DNA of 64,000 bases from Plantago ovata (GCA_028274465.1 CM051457.1:58017550-58081549), one strand, 5' to 3'. Positions 11,096-22,277 are shown, numbered from the stretch's first letter. Notes: generated by a model from the letters alone, not told the origin. Made by a program: numbers and translations.

Positions 11096-12379
11096 TTACA
11101 AATTCTCCATCAGTTGAGCCGACTTCGACTTCGGTTGCTCTTTCGGAGCGGGATTTTCGCAGTGATCATTACCATAGTTAAGCCTACTACGGTCTTGGTT
11201 AGGGCCATAAGTTTGGCTAGCCGGTGCATATCCTTGATTGTTTCGGAACCCTCTTCTCCAAAATCCACTTCGAGGATTCCTACCATCTTGTCCGTAGCTA
11301 GCTTCTTGGGTACCAAATTCCGTAGCAAAGGCCTCCTCTTCGCCTCCTTGAACCCAGTTGCCATCATCATATGCAAGCTCCGATCTACACATATGAGCCC
11401 CATGCCCATAGTTCTTGCATATTCGGCAAACTTCGTTCGAAACAGTTGTTCCAGTGGCGCTCTTGAGGACTTGTTTCAATTCGTTGGTAAAGCACTCGAA
11501 TTGGTCCCCATTATACATAGGGGCTTCTTGAGTAGTTGGAGCTTCAGGTCCACGTCTCCTAACCATTTCCCTTGGGTCCTTGAACTGCGATCCCTTAGCA
11601 AGCCTTTCGAAAACTTCCCAGACGGCTTCCGCGGTTTCCTCCCAAATATTGCCACGGCATTGGAAGTCCACCACTTGTTGGTTCTCGAAGGTTAGTCCAT
11701 TGTAGAAGTGTTGGACTAGATCTGAAAGCTCAAAACCATGGTGAGGGCACTTGTTCATGAGGTCTTGGAACCTCTCAAACGCGGTGTAGATGGTCTCATC
11801 ATAGTCCTGTTTGAATCCAGTGATTTGCGCCTTAAGCGCGGTAGTCAAGGTGTGAGGGAAATATTTTTCCATGAAAGCTGAAAAAACCTTCTCCCAAGTG
11901 TCCAGCGAGCCCGCTGGTAGAGAACTCAACCATGACTTGGCTCTGTCGCCAAGCCCCATAGCAAAAACCTTCATCCTCAACTCATCCGTTGTTATTTCAG
12001 CTCTGGGTCGTGGGAGTTGGTTGACGAAATCATCGATATCGTGCAAGTACCCCATCACATCTTCCCTTGCTAAGCCATAGAACCTCGGAAGTTGTTGGAA
12101 TGCATGGTTCTTGATTTCCAAATCTCGAGTTGCAGACGAAAGAACTATCGCCGGTCCCCTCATACGATCCTTGGAGGGTAGAACCCATGCTTTCAGTGGT
12201 CTAGCTTCTGCCATTCCGTCGATTTCCTTGAAAAGACTGTGTAGAGATTCAGAGAAATCGGTATCCTCTATTTCCTCTAGTTCACGCCTTTGAAGTAGTC
12301 GCCTTCTTTGGTGGTAGACTCTATCGATCTCAGCAATTGAATCAGCAAGCGGTGTTCCTCTAGATCGTGTATGTGGCAT
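11096..12379 (-). CDS. gag: Gag of Athila-like element C
   Basis: 427-residue open frame, starting about 145 bases inside the 5' LTR boundary. Residues about 90-260 form a Retrotrans_gag-type capsid region with the Athila-style motifs DRAKSWLSSLP, YFPHTLTTALK, FERFQDLMNKCPHHG and FYNGL. A CCHC zinc knuckle CRICKNYGHGAHMC (CX2CX4HX4C) follows near residue 320, then a Gly/Asn/Tyr-rich tail. It would assemble virus-like particles and bind element RNA. The frame has no internal stop, which suggests either youth or selection for Gag in a non-autonomous element. The first ATG (MPHTRSRG) fits the usual basic start. Confidence 0.88.
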   Translation of the reverse strand: MPHTRSRGTPLADSIAEIDRVYHQRRRLLQRRELEEIEDTDFSESLHSLFKEIDGMAEARPLKAWVLPSKDRMRGPAIVLSSATRDLEIKNHAFQQLPRFYGLAREDVMGYLHDIDDFVNQLPRPRAEITTDELRMKVFAMGLGDRAKSWLSSLPAGSLDTWEKVFSAFMEKYFPHTLTTALKAQITGFKQDYDETIYTAFERFQDLMNKCPHHGFELSDLVQHFYNGLTFENQQVVDFQCRGNIWEETAEAVWEVFERLAKGSQFKDPREMVRRRGPEAPTTQEAPMYNGDQFECFTNELKQVLKSATGTTVSNEVCRICKNYGHGAHMCRSELAYDDGNWVQGGEEEAFATEFGTQEASYGQDGRNPRSGFWRRGFRNNQGYAPASQTYGPNQDRSRLNYGNDHCENPAPKEQPKSKSAQLMENL

Positions 12380-12503
12380 ACACTATCTGTAACAAACTAG
12401 GAAAGCAGTATCAGAGAGAGATTAAATAGGAAAACTAAAACTACTAGAACTAGGAATTGAATGCTGAAAATATAAACAAATTAAATAGAAAAAAGGAGTA
12501 TAG

Positions 12504-12521
12504 TCCCCGGCAGCGGCGCCA
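12504..12521 (-). promoter_or_regulatory. Primer-binding site of element C
   Basis: On the minus strand TGGCGCCGCTGCCGGGGA lies three bases after the 5' LTR. It closely resembles the TGGCGCCGTTGCCGGGGA site described for Athila-group elements, taken to pair with the 3' end of a tRNA-Asp. Confidence 0.75.
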
Positions 12522-12524
12522 ATT

Positions 12525-13698
12525 TGATGGACGTTGGATTGTCGGGTTCCAACTAATCAAATTAATTTGTATTTAGCCAAAGGCAATTCACAACTACAAC
12601 GAAAACCGTAGTGTAGCAGCAGAATAACCTCGAGTGTCGATCTCTAAGGACTATAACTAGCTTTATCTAATCTAACTTAAGAATATAAATCAACAGACGA
12701 TTTAGCAAAGGTTTTTCTTAGCAGATAATGGAGATTGGTGATAGTATGGTCATTAAAAGTATAGCAGGTTAATAATCATGCATAAATTCCTCGGTCTTGC
12801 ATGGAGATCTTTGATCAATGAATTGTCCAATTGTGTTCCGTAATTATTCAACACTACGAAGATAGAGATTTAGATAGATAAAAGAAATAAAGCAATAACT
12901 CAGAGTATAATGCGCGATATAGCCATTAGCATAATTATTAACCCTTCGCTAAGAAATCACATACTATCACCAACGAGAAGTTTAGCTACTCATAGTTGTC
13001 ATGCAATCAACAGAAATCATACCACGAATGAATGAAAACATGATGAAAGATATATAAATATAAATAGAAAAACTGTAAGATACAATGTTACCGAAGGTTG
13101 TCAATCTCCGAAGAATCGCGATCTTACAAGTTCCAAAACGCTAAGAAAAAGTATCTCCTAATCTAAGAACCCCCAGAACAGGCTCTGGAGAATTCCTACC
13201 TAAAACTACTGAGAAAGGTGAGAGAAGAGGTCTGGAAAAGTATCAAAAATGGAGAAAACTGAGCAACTATATATAGGCATTCAAATTGTGTGGGGCGAAG
13301 GGCCCCACACACCGGGCGATTCGCCTGGTATGGGGAGATTCGCCCCACGTCCCGGGCGACTCGCCCGGGAGTGTTTTTCGGCTGGATTTCTTCCCCTTTT
13401 CGGACCCGGTTTCTGCCTTCTAGTGACCTTTTAGCCTTCAGAGTTGACCCCTAGACTTCAAATCCTATCCGGAATCTTTCAGATACTCCAATTAGGCTTC
13501 TGGAACACCAATTCCTTGTCTACTTCAATATAATTGCCCGAAAAACCTCGTTTTTTAACCAAAACCTGTAAAATAAAAACTAAAGGGAAACGTGACACTA
13601 TTCTAATAAAATGTACTAAAATATAGCTAAATTAACATAGAGGATAGCTAAAATAGGTGAAAAAGACTCGAATGAAAGTGTAAAATACACATTCATCA
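12525..13698 (-). repeat. 5' LTR of element C
   Basis: 1,174-bp LTR with TGATGG start (one change from the other copy) and TTCATCA end, followed by the CTCAT duplication. TATA box at 13267-13276 and palindrome array at 13288-13370. Few differences from the 3' LTR, implying a fairly recent insertion. Confidence 0.93.
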
Positions 13699-13764
13699 CT
13701 CATGCAATTTAATTAATAAATAAAATAAACGCAGTTAATAAATAAAAAAATACGGGATGTTACA
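13699..13764 (-). mobile_element. LTR A, segment 3 (5' end of LTR A)
   Basis: After the C duplication the LTR resumes and ends CGGGATGTTACA on the plus strand, so the sense strand starts TGTAACATCCCG, like LTR E (TGTAACATACCG). It abuts the RNase H region of copia F; the duplication is predicted as TACTT (13765-13769) but its partner lies outside the window. Confidence 0.9.
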
Positions 13765-15304
13765 TACTTTGACAACCTCAATGTCTCCTTTTTCCACATG
13801 ATCTCTAATGAAATGATGTCTAATATCAATGTGCTTTGTCCTTGAGTGGAACTTAGGATTTTGCGTGATAGCAATAACACTTGTATTATCACAAAAGATT
13901 GGTGTTTTCTTTGCACAAATACCATAATCTCTTAATTGTTGCTGAATCCATAGGATTTGAGCTGTGCAACAACCAGCCTCAATGTATTCAGATTCAGTAG
14001 ATGAAATGGCAACACAGGTTTGCTTCTTGCTGAACCATGATATTAATCTAGTACCAAGAAACTGACAAGTTCGAGAAGTACTTTTTCTATCAAGAGTTGA
14101 TCCTCCATGATCAGCATCAGAATAACCAACCAATTCCAATCCAGAATCTTTAGGATACCATAATCCAACATTGACTGTACTTTTGACATATTTCTGTATC
14201 TTAAGTGCCTTTTTGTAGTGTGATTCTCTTGGATCAGATTGGAATCTTGCACACACACAAACAGCTTACTGAATGTCAGGTCTACTTGTTGTTAAATACA
14301 GCAAGGAACTAATGAGCTTCCTATACTTGTGTTCTTCAACACTCTTATCTTTTTTAGTATAGCCCAATTTGGTACCAACGCTCATAGGGATCTTTTCAGG
14401 TTTTTCTTCCTCTTTGATCCTAAACTTTATGAGCATTTCCTTTGCATACTTTGCTTGATTTATGAATATTCCATCTTTGAGTTGCTTTACTTGCAATCCT
14501 AGGAAATAATTCAATTTACCCATCATACTCATTTCAAACTTGTTTGTCATGAGTTTGGCAAAATCATCACAAAGTTGCTTGTCCTTAGATCCAAATATTA
14601 TGTCATCCACATAAATCTGGACTAAGAGTATTTTACCATCATGGTTCATGGTAAATAAAGTTTTGTCAACTTCACCTTTCTTGAAACCATTGTCCAGCAA
14701 GAACTTAGCTAAGGTATCATACCAAGCTCTTGGTGCTTGCTTTAGACCATATACAACTTTCTAAAGCTTGTATACCATCTTGGTTTCTGAGGGAAGTTCA
14801 AAGCCAGGGGGTTGTTCCAAGTAGACTTCTTCAGCAAGTTCACCATTTAGGAATGCACTTTTAAACATCCATTTGATAAACAATGGAGTCAATGTGAGCA
14901 ACAAAGGCTAAGAAGAGCCTAATTGCATCCAATCTTGCAACTGGAGCATAAGACTCATCATAATCCAATCCTTCAGTCTGACAGTAACATTGAGCAACTA
15001 AACGTACTTTGTTCCTTGTTACTTCTCCAGACTCACTCAACTTGTTTCTGAACACCCACTTTGTACCAATTGCTTTATTGCCTTCAGCAAGGGGTACAAG
15101 TTTCCAGACTTTGTTCCTTTCAAATTGATATAGTTCTTCTTGCATTGCCTTGATCCATTCAGAATGCTTTAAAGCTTCTTCTATGGTCTTGGGTTCAATT
15201 TCTGAAACAAAGCAAGAGAACAAAGCTTCTACTTCTATGACATTTGCTTCTTCAGCAAGTTCTTGATTAGTAGATACTTTGGATCTAGTCACTTGGCGTT
15301 TGTC
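13765..15304 (-). pseudogene. Reverse transcriptase and RNase H of copia F
   Basis: Minus-strand frames at 15292-14861, 14700-14266 and 14256-13768 are consecutive parts of one RT-RNase H. The first has [14 protein letters not shown] and [18 protein letters not shown]; the second the catalytic YVDD and the YFLGLQV motif; the third GYSDADHGGS, STSRTCQFLG and SSTESEY of RNase H. In-frame stops and frame changes lie near 14860-14700 and at 14266 (after RPDIQ). Truncated at the RNase H C-terminus (HHFIRDHVEKG) by LTR A. Not functional. Confidence 0.9.
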
Positions 15305-15309
15305 AATAT

Positions 15310-17390
15310 TGATAGTGTATATGTCCTAGAGACAGTACTTATTAAGGGCATGCAGCCCTTATAGAGGGCATATATGTACTATTACACAGATCAACGTGAT
15401 ATAATATATGTTTGTTGTTTGACTATTGAGTATCGCATTCATATTTATATTACACCAGGCATGCAGCATGTCATATCTCTATTTCTGTCTGTATTGATAT
15501 TAAACATGTCCCCTCGGATAGATGACCGATCACACAGATAGTGGGAGTTATGTGAGTTATCATCTATCCCAAACTCTCCCTAGTCAAGGTTCATCTCGGA
15601 TGTAGGGGTCTGAATGAACCAGCTGAGACTAGTATGCGTGGAGGTTATACTTGTTGGAGCAAGTGTGAGCCGATCCCACGACCACGGAACGGATTGTTGG
15701 ACAATCAAGAAACGTTCCCATAACTGCGCATAGTTGTTCGAAGGATGATTATCGAACAATGGAAGTACCCACCGGAGACTCCCATCGATATATACTCTAC
15801 ACCGAAGTGTCTATGGGAACCGGTAAGTTGTCGAAGTGATGTCAGTCGTCCTTTGGACTTACAGGACTTTATCATCACATTTGTTGCCCTATATCCTTGG
15901 TGGACCTGTCGATGTCAGCTCTGAATAAGCAGTTGACCTAAGACACGATCCAGGATTATGGCTACATACAAATGGGGATGATAAGTGTTTCTGTGAAGGA
16001 TTCATCTATCATGTGTAGCACATGAGAGTACTGCTCATAGTCGTCATAGTTGTGTTGGTAAAGTCACTGGCCAGTGCATCGATATATTATGATGGTCATA
16101 AGTATATCTTCGTAACCAAGCAACTCCCTGAGACGCCCGTGGATGTATTATTGGGATAGACACATCATCGATCCTAGATGCATTCGAGTCAGTCAGATGA
16201 AGGGACGTTACCATCGCCGCGTTGAGCGCAACAAACTTCGCAACGAAAGGGTTTGCTTTGAGAAACCTCTCAAACGTCCTCATGTATTAATATTGCAAAT
16301 GGAACCGTCTAGGAATTCCATTTTGCCTAGTCTAGGACTTGCTTAATACGATGAGGCCCTATGGGTCACACTATGTGGTGATTCAGCTTATCAGAATATC
16401 CTTGAAGATGGAATCGCAATTGATTTGGAATTAATTGTGATTGATGGATTATAACTGATTTGGAATTAATTATAATATTTAGTGGCTCAATTAATGATTT
16501 GGAATTATTAATTGAATTGGCTAATTAATTGTATTTTATGTAAATACAATTAAAGATTATATTTTAGAAATATAATAGAGGTTTGATTTGAAAGGATATG
16601 TTAATTTAGAATTAACATATGCACATGGGAAAAATCTACTTGGAGTTTGAATTGTCTTAGAACTATAAGTGGGTCCCAAAATCGAGATCCACCTATCTCC
16701 CTTGGGACACGCGCGCGCGCGCGAGATGGAGTAGGGAAGGAGTTCGACTCCTTCCTCTATTAGAAGTCCAAGGGATAAGTTAGATTTTCCTGATTGAGTT
16801 TTGATTTGATTGGGAATGAATTTAGACTTGAAATTGGTTTCCTAGTGCGATAAGAATTAGATTCTTATTCCTTTATGAAGTCTAATTGTTTATGCTTTAA
16901 GCTTCTATTGACTACTATATAAGTAAGTCATTAGAGAGCTTTTTCAGTATCAAATTCTTAGAGAATTATTCTACCTTTCTTAGAGAAAACAAAAAGCTCT
17001 CCCCTTCCTCTATAAGCCACGCGCGCCGCCACCTACCGGAGGAAAACCGCCGCCCCATCTTCTTGGTCACACAAAGAATATCCTAGCATTCTTCCAATAG
17101 GCTGTTCATCCGTGGATACCAAGGTTGAGGTTCTAGGAGTTGGAAACTAATTTTTATTGTCTTGCAGATAATCAAAGTATTGCAGATATCTTCGACTTCG
17201 ACGAAGGAGAAGATACACCGGATTATTACGAAGACTTGGAAGTTGTGCTTGCTTTTGGAGTACGCTTAGTCTTCTAATTGACGTGTTTAAATATATACGG
17301 CATATAAATAATCAATTAACCTGCATGTTAAGAAAATTTTTGAAATTTTGCTGCGTACCCTAGGGGTAACTCTGACCGTATTTTCTTACA
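15310..17390 (+). repeat. 5' LTR of copia G
   Basis: 2,081 bp, TGATAGTG...TTCTTACA. TATA-like CTATATAA at 16915-16922, followed by a CT-rich leader and GC-rich CACGCGCGCC. A CG dinucleotide run (about 16708-16722) lies 200 bases upstream of the TATA box. Open frames within it are not genes. Confidence 0.94.
16915..16922 (+). promoter_or_regulatory. TATA box in the G 5' LTR
   Basis: CTATATAA, conserved at 21686-21693 and 51246-51253 in the sister LTRs, and followed within about 60 bases by a conserved AGAGAGCTTTT region, consistent with a pol II start. Confidence 0.55.
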
Positions 17391-17391
17391 G

Positions 17392-17407
17392 TGGTATCAG
17401 AGCCGGG
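17392..17407 (+). promoter_or_regulatory. Primer-binding site of copia G
   Basis: TGGTATCAGAGCCGGG one base after the LTR, the standard copia site complementary to initiator tRNA-Met. Confidence 0.92.
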
Positions 17408-18846
17408 TTAATTGGTTACTTATATACGTATATATGTTGTATGATTTTGTAGTTTATGTGGATGCAATTGATTCTATGATTAATTCGATTTTCAAAAGTT
17501 TGTTCTTATATAAATTTAGAATTTATATTTTTTCAAAAAAAAAAAAAAGATATATATATCGACCGGCCGCCTGCGGGCGCAGGCGCTCGATGCCCGTGCG
17601 CCGCAGGCACAGTAGGGGACGGGACTTGGTCCCGTCCCGTATTTTAATATATATATATTTTTTCGGGTTGGACCCAAAATTGAATTTTTGAAAATTTTGA
17701 GGATTGAATTTTATATTTGGATTATAAATATGATTTAATTGTAATTGTTTTTAACTAGAGGGATTAAATTTAATTAGTATAAAGTTAAAGGGCTTATTTG
17801 TAATTTATCAATTTATTGTTTATTGCAAATTAGTCCTTCTACTTTGGAATTTTAGATTTAACACCTCCAAGGTTTCAAAAATTACAATTAAGTCCTTCGG
17901 GTTTTCAAAAATTTCTACTTGGTCAATAGAATTTTCGATTTTTCAATCTAGTCCAAATTTTTAATTATTTTATAGAGATTATAATTATGGGATTATAATT
18001 TTCATAATGAAATTATGAAGTCATTTGGCGTCCACATAGGCTACTACTTGTTTGTTTGCTCGATATACTATTGTTTGACAATGCATGTTTAAATACCACG
18101 TATTTTACTTTCCGTTCGACCGCTATGCATGCGAGGGTAGGCGGCGCCCTCTTATTTTTCGGACCGCATAGTTTATGTATGGGTAGGCGGCGCCCATTAT
18201 GTGCTTGACCGCGTTTAGAACTAGAATGGATAGGAACCATCCATTACGTGTAGACCGCTCATGCATGATGGGTAGGCGGCGCCCTTATTTGTTTGTAGAT
18301 GACTGATAACAACCCTCAAGCTACAAGCCCCAACCAATATAAGTGCAGAAATATATATATGTATGTATTTCTGAGATTTTTTCCATAGGGTGCTTTAATT
18401 CTGAACTTTCATTGCGTTTTCCTGTATTGGCGACCTCGTCTTACAGACTCGCAGTGATCGTCAGATTAGAGTAAGCCTATGGTTATAACTTACTGCATAT
18501 TGTATCTAGCAACCTCGATAGGTACAATATGTAGAGCATCGTGTTAAATTAGATTTAACACCCAAGAGTTGCGTGACGCAATTGGATAGTCCTACTGGTC
18601 ATATTATGCTATGCGACCAGCCCCTGTTGGAGTATAGCATAGTATGGATTTGGATCTTGGCCACTACGGTAACTTGTTGGACATTACCCGTATGTTTGTT
18701 TTGGGGGCAAGCATATGTGAAATAGTGGGAGCTAAACAGCTAAAGGACCTTGTTGTTTAGTTATGTTGACTGTGTATTTAGAAGTAATATTTCAATAGTT
18801 GATTTATTATTTTCGTTCTATATTATTTCTCCTTAGGAAATTAGAA
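17408..18846 (+). other. Leader of copia G with hairpins and repeats
   Basis: 1.4 kb between primer site and gag with no protein. It has a poly-A run, a hairpin with GCCTGCG/CGCAGGC arms (17569-17584), a perfect 10-bp-stem hairpin GGGACGGGAC/GTCCCGTCCC (17616-17638) and four units of about 45 bp starting with GACCGC (18118-18297). These are candidate packaging or dimerisation signals by position. Confidence 0.7.
18118..18297 (+). repeat. Four degenerate 45-bp tandem units in the G leader
   Basis: Units start at 18118, 18162, 18207 and 18253, each GACCGC + about 20 bases + GGGTAGGCGGCGCCC (unit 3 is degenerate). Part of unit 2 and units 3 and 4 recur in element I at 39705-39822. Confidence 0.8.
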
Positions 18847-19722
18847 ATGGCGAGTATCTCGCTCCGTGCTGTCTTAGAGAAGCAAATTTTGACCGGACCA
18901 AACTTCCGAGATTGGATCAGGAATATACGTTTGGTGCTGATGTACGAAAAGATTGAGTACGTCTTGGACGAGGTCATTCCCGTGTGCCCCGAAAATCAGA
19001 CTACCGATCAGGTTGCTGCTTGGAATCAAGCCAACAAGGCAAAGTCTGATAAGCATCTTGAGGATGCTAAATCCGCGCAGTGTATTATGCTGGCGGCAAT
19101 GAGCAATGAGCTGCAGAGGCAACATGAAAGCATGTTGCCGTATGAGATGCTGAAGCATCTTGAGTCGCTCTTTAAGACGACAGCTAGAAGTGTTGAATTT
19201 GATTTGATCAAAGAGATACACAGATGCAAGCTCAATGAAGGAGGGAACATGTCTGAACATGTTCTCAAAATGATTGGTCTCTTTGAAAAGCTTGCCGATG
19301 CCGGTGTTAAGCTAGAGAACAATATCATGGTGATCTTTGTACTTCAATCATTGCCGAGTTCGTATTCGCAGTTCATCATTAACTACACGATGAATGCGAA
19401 GGATGTAACACTGCCCGAACTCCATAATCTGCAGAAGACATGTGATCAAACTCTTTCTAAGAAGGAAAAGTCGATCATGTTTGTTGGGCAACCGTCTAAC
19501 CCAAACCCGAGAAACAAAGGTGCTAAGGGTAAGGGAAAGTCGGGAGCCAAGGCTAACACTTCGAGTGATAAGTCTAAGCGTCTGAACCAGAAAAGGAAGT
19601 TCAAGAAAGGCGGAACGTTACGCACAGATGAATGTCTTTTCAGTAAGCAGAAAGGACATTGGATGAAAGATTGCCCTAACCTGAGGGCAGATCAAGCTAA
19701 CAAGCCACCGACTTCTAGCTGA
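18847..19722 (+). CDS. gag: Gag of copia G
   Basis: The frame opens at 18799, but MASISLRAVLEKQ at 18847 is the likely start because it is shared with element I. About 290 residues: a copia UBN2-type gag domain (TGPNFRDWIRNIRLVL near the start, MLAAMSNELQ, EHVLKMIGLFEKL, LQSLPSSYSQF), a basic linker and a zinc knuckle near the end. The knuckle reads CLFSKQKGHWMKDC, with the second Cys replaced by Ser, where element I has CLYCKQKGHWKKDC. The frame ends at a TGA (19720-19722) at a place where element I has a sense codon, so this stop is a nonsense change in an originally continuous gag-pol frame. Confidence 0.88.
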   Translation: MASISLRAVLEKQILTGPNFRDWIRNIRLVLMYEKIEYVLDEVIPVCPENQTTDQVAAWNQANKAKSDKHLEDAKSAQCIMLAAMSNELQRQHESMLPYEMLKHLESLFKTTARSVEFDLIKEIHRCKLNEGGNMSEHVLKMIGLFEKLADAGVKLENNIMVIFVLQSLPSSYSQFIINYTMNAKDVTLPELHNLQKTCDQTLSKKEKSIMFVGQPSNPNPRNKGAKGKGKSGAKANTSSDKSKRLNQKRKFKKGGTLRTDECLFSKQKGHWMKDCPNLRADQANKPPTSS

Positions 19723-19725
19723 GGT

Positions 19726-20802
19726 ATGTTTGTTATTGAAATGAACATGACTACTTTTGACTCCAATGGTTGGGTATTAGATACAGCCTGTGGCTCACAC
19801 ATTTGTAATAATGTGCAGGGGCTAATTGATCACAGGCTAGTCAAGCAAGGTGAAATCGACTTGCATGTTGGGAACGGCAATCCAGTTGAAGCCAAACGCG
19901 TTGGACGTTGCAAGATAGATTTACCTTCGGGACAATGTTTAGAACTTGATAACGTTTATTTTGTTCCATCCATTGTCAGAAATATTATTTCCATTCCATT
20001 GTTATACAATATGGGTTTTTCCTTTCGATTTGCGAATAATACTTGTTATTTTTCATTGAATGAACAGTATTATGGAAAAGCTCGCTTAGTGAATGGTTTA
20101 TATATGTTGCAAAGTAGTCTACCTTTATTTCAAATACATAACAAACAATCGTCTTCAAGTAGGAAGAATAATCCATCTTACATATGGCATTGTCGGCTAG
20201 GCCATATCAATGAAACACGGATTCAAAGACTAAGGAAGTTGGACTACTTAGAACCATTTGATTTTCAATCATATGGTACATGCAAATCATGTGTTAAGGG
20301 TAAGATGACGAACAAACCTTTTGTTGGACAAGGTGTTCGTGCCACTCGCTGCTTAGAGCTCATACATACCGATGTATGTGGACCTTTTAAAGTCCATGCG
20401 CGTGGGGGTTATCCTTACTTCGTTACCTTTACTGACGATTTCTCAAGGTATGGATATATTTATCTTATGAATAATAAATCCGAGACCTTTGGAAAATTCA
20501 AGGAGTTTAGGAATGAGGTCGAGAATGAATTGAACCTAAGGATAGTCACTCTTCGATCAGATCGAGGAGGTGAATACCTTAGTGAAGAATTTATCGATTA
20601 CTTGAAGGAAAATGGAATTCAATTGCAATGGACCCCTCCTGGAACACCACAGTTAAATGGTGTGTCTGAGAGAAGGAATCGAACCCTGTTAGACATGGTT
20701 CGATCAATGATTGGATTCTCGACTCTTCCGAAATATCTATGGGGATATGCACTACAAACTGCAATCTACATTCTAAACCGTGTACCATCTAAATCAGTGT
20801 AG
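19726..20802 (+). pseudogene. Protease-integrase of copia G, truncated
   Basis: 358 residues following gag in the same frame. Protease motif WVLDTACGSHIC near residue 16; integrase zinc finger HX4H...CKSC near residues 155-190; catalytic core with HTDVCGPF, FTDDFSRYGY, RSDRGGEY and the ERRNRTLLDM region, so the D-D-E set is visible. A TAG follows VPSKSV, after which codons for TPYELW can still be read. The protein then runs into the deletion junction with the 3' LTR. No RT. Not autonomous. Confidence 0.88.
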
Positions 20803-20914
20803 AAAACTCCTTATGAGTTATGGAAGGGAAAGAAGCCTCACTCGGCTATCTTAGACATTGGGGCTATCCTGCGATAGTCAAACTGATGCTCACTGATAAG
20901 TTAGATGACAAGGG

Positions 20915-22159
20915 TGTATTATTGGGATAGACACATCATCGATCCTATATGCATTCGAGTCAGTCAGATGAAGGGACGTTACCATCGCCGCGTTGAGCGC
21001 AACAGACTTCGCAACGAAAGGGTTTGCTTTGAGAAACCTCTCAAACGTCCTCATGTATTAATGTTGCAAATGGAACCGTCTAGGAATTCCATTTTGCCTA
21101 GTCTAGGACTTGCTTAATACGATGAGGCCCTATGGGTCACACTATGTGGTGATTCAGCTTATCAGAATATCCTTGAAGATGGAATCGCAATTGATTTGGA
21201 ATTAATTGTGATTGATGGATTATAATTGATTTGGAATTAATTATAATATTTAGTGGCTCAATTAATGATTTGGAACTATTAATTGAATTGGCTAATTAAT
21301 TGTATTTTATGTAAATACAATTAAAGATTATATTTTAGAAATATAATAGAGGTTTGATTTGAAAGGATATGTTAATTTAGAATTAACATATGCACATGGG
21401 CAAAATCTACTTGGAGTTTGAATTGCCTTAGAACTATAAGTGGGTCCCAAAATCGGGATCCACCTATCTCCCTTGGGATGCGCGCGCGCGCGCGAGATGG
21501 AATAGGGAAGGAGTTCGACTCCTTCCTCTATTAGAAGCCCAAGGTATAAGTTAGATTTTCCTAATTGAGTTTTGATTTGATTGGGAATGAATCTAGACTT
21601 GAAATTGGTTTCCTAGTGCGATAAGAATTAGATTCTTATTCCTTTATGAAGTCTAATTGCTTATGCTTTAGGCTTCTATTGACTACTATATAAGTAAGTC
21701 ATTAGAGAGCTTTTTCAGTATCAAATTCTTAGAGAATTATTCTACCTTTCTTAGAGAAAACAAAAAGATCTCCCCTTCCTCTATAAGCCACGCGCGCCGC
21801 CACCTACCGGAGGAAAATCGCCGCCCCATCTTCTTGGTCACACAAAGAATATCCTAGCATTTTTCCGATAGGCTTCATCCGTGCATACCAAGGTTGAGGT
21901 TCTAGGAGCTGGAAACTAATTTTTATTGTCTTGCAGATAATCAAAGTATTGCAGATATCTTCGGCTTCGACGAAGAAGAAGATACACCGGATTATTACGA
22001 AGACTTGGAAGCTGTGCTTGCTTTTGGAGTACGGTTAATCTTCTAATTGACGTGTTTAAATATATACGGCATATACATAATCAATTAACCTGCATGTTAA
22101 GAAATTTTTTGAAATTCCGTTGCGTACCCTAGGGGTAACTCTGACCGTATTTTCTTACA
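20915..22159 (+). repeat. Truncated 3' LTR of copia G
   Basis: Equivalent to 16144-17390 of the 5' LTR, with few differences. Its left edge is the deletion junction with integrase sequence. Ends TTCTTACA followed by the AATAT duplication. Confidence 0.92.
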
Positions 22160-22277
22160 AATATCACCAATCATATCCGTAGAGGGATGATCTCAAATCT
22201 ATTTATTAACAGGTTTTCTGCTCTTTGGATCTGGATAAGTTTGTTGTTCAGCATTTGACTCTTCAGTATGTACTTGC
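22160..22277 (-). mobile_element. Fragment of copia F between G and E
   Basis: 118 bases of F left between the G duplication (AATAT, 22160-22164) and the E duplication (CTTGC, 22273-22277). By position it is the region between integrase and RT; no long frame remains. Confidence 0.8.

Larger units (their letters stand above)
5499..13698 (-). mobile_element. Element C: Athila-like LTR retrotransposon with gag and protease only
   Basis: Complete 8,200-bp element flanked by CTCAT (5494-5498 and 13699-13703) inside LTR A. It has two TG...CA LTRs (5499-6697 and 12525-13698), a primer site next to the high-coordinate LTR, a purine tract next to the other, and gag plus protease frames on the minus strand. 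There is no reverse transcriptase, RNase H or integrase; the 3.5 kb downstream of protease is non-coding. It must be non-autonomous and would need polymerase from a relative. Athila assignment rests on the gag motif set (DRAKSWL, KCPHHG, FYNGL) and the primer site. Confidence 0.93.
15310..22159 (+). mobile_element. Element G: copia retrotransposon with internal deletion, nested in F
   Basis: 6,850 bp flanked by AATAT (15305-15309 and 22160-22164). Complete 5' LTR (15310-17390), primer site, long leader, gag, protease-integrase, then a deletion that joins integrase directly to the middle of the 3' LTR at about 20915. RT and RNase H and the first roughly 830 bases of the 3' LTR are missing. LTR copies are nearly identical where both exist, so the insertion is young. 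Same family as element I. Confidence 0.94.

Noticed and set aside
16044..16346. Protein frames within LTR of G (repeated at 20905-21117)
   Set aside because: They lie wholly in LTR sequence; their conservation reflects LTR copies, not coding.
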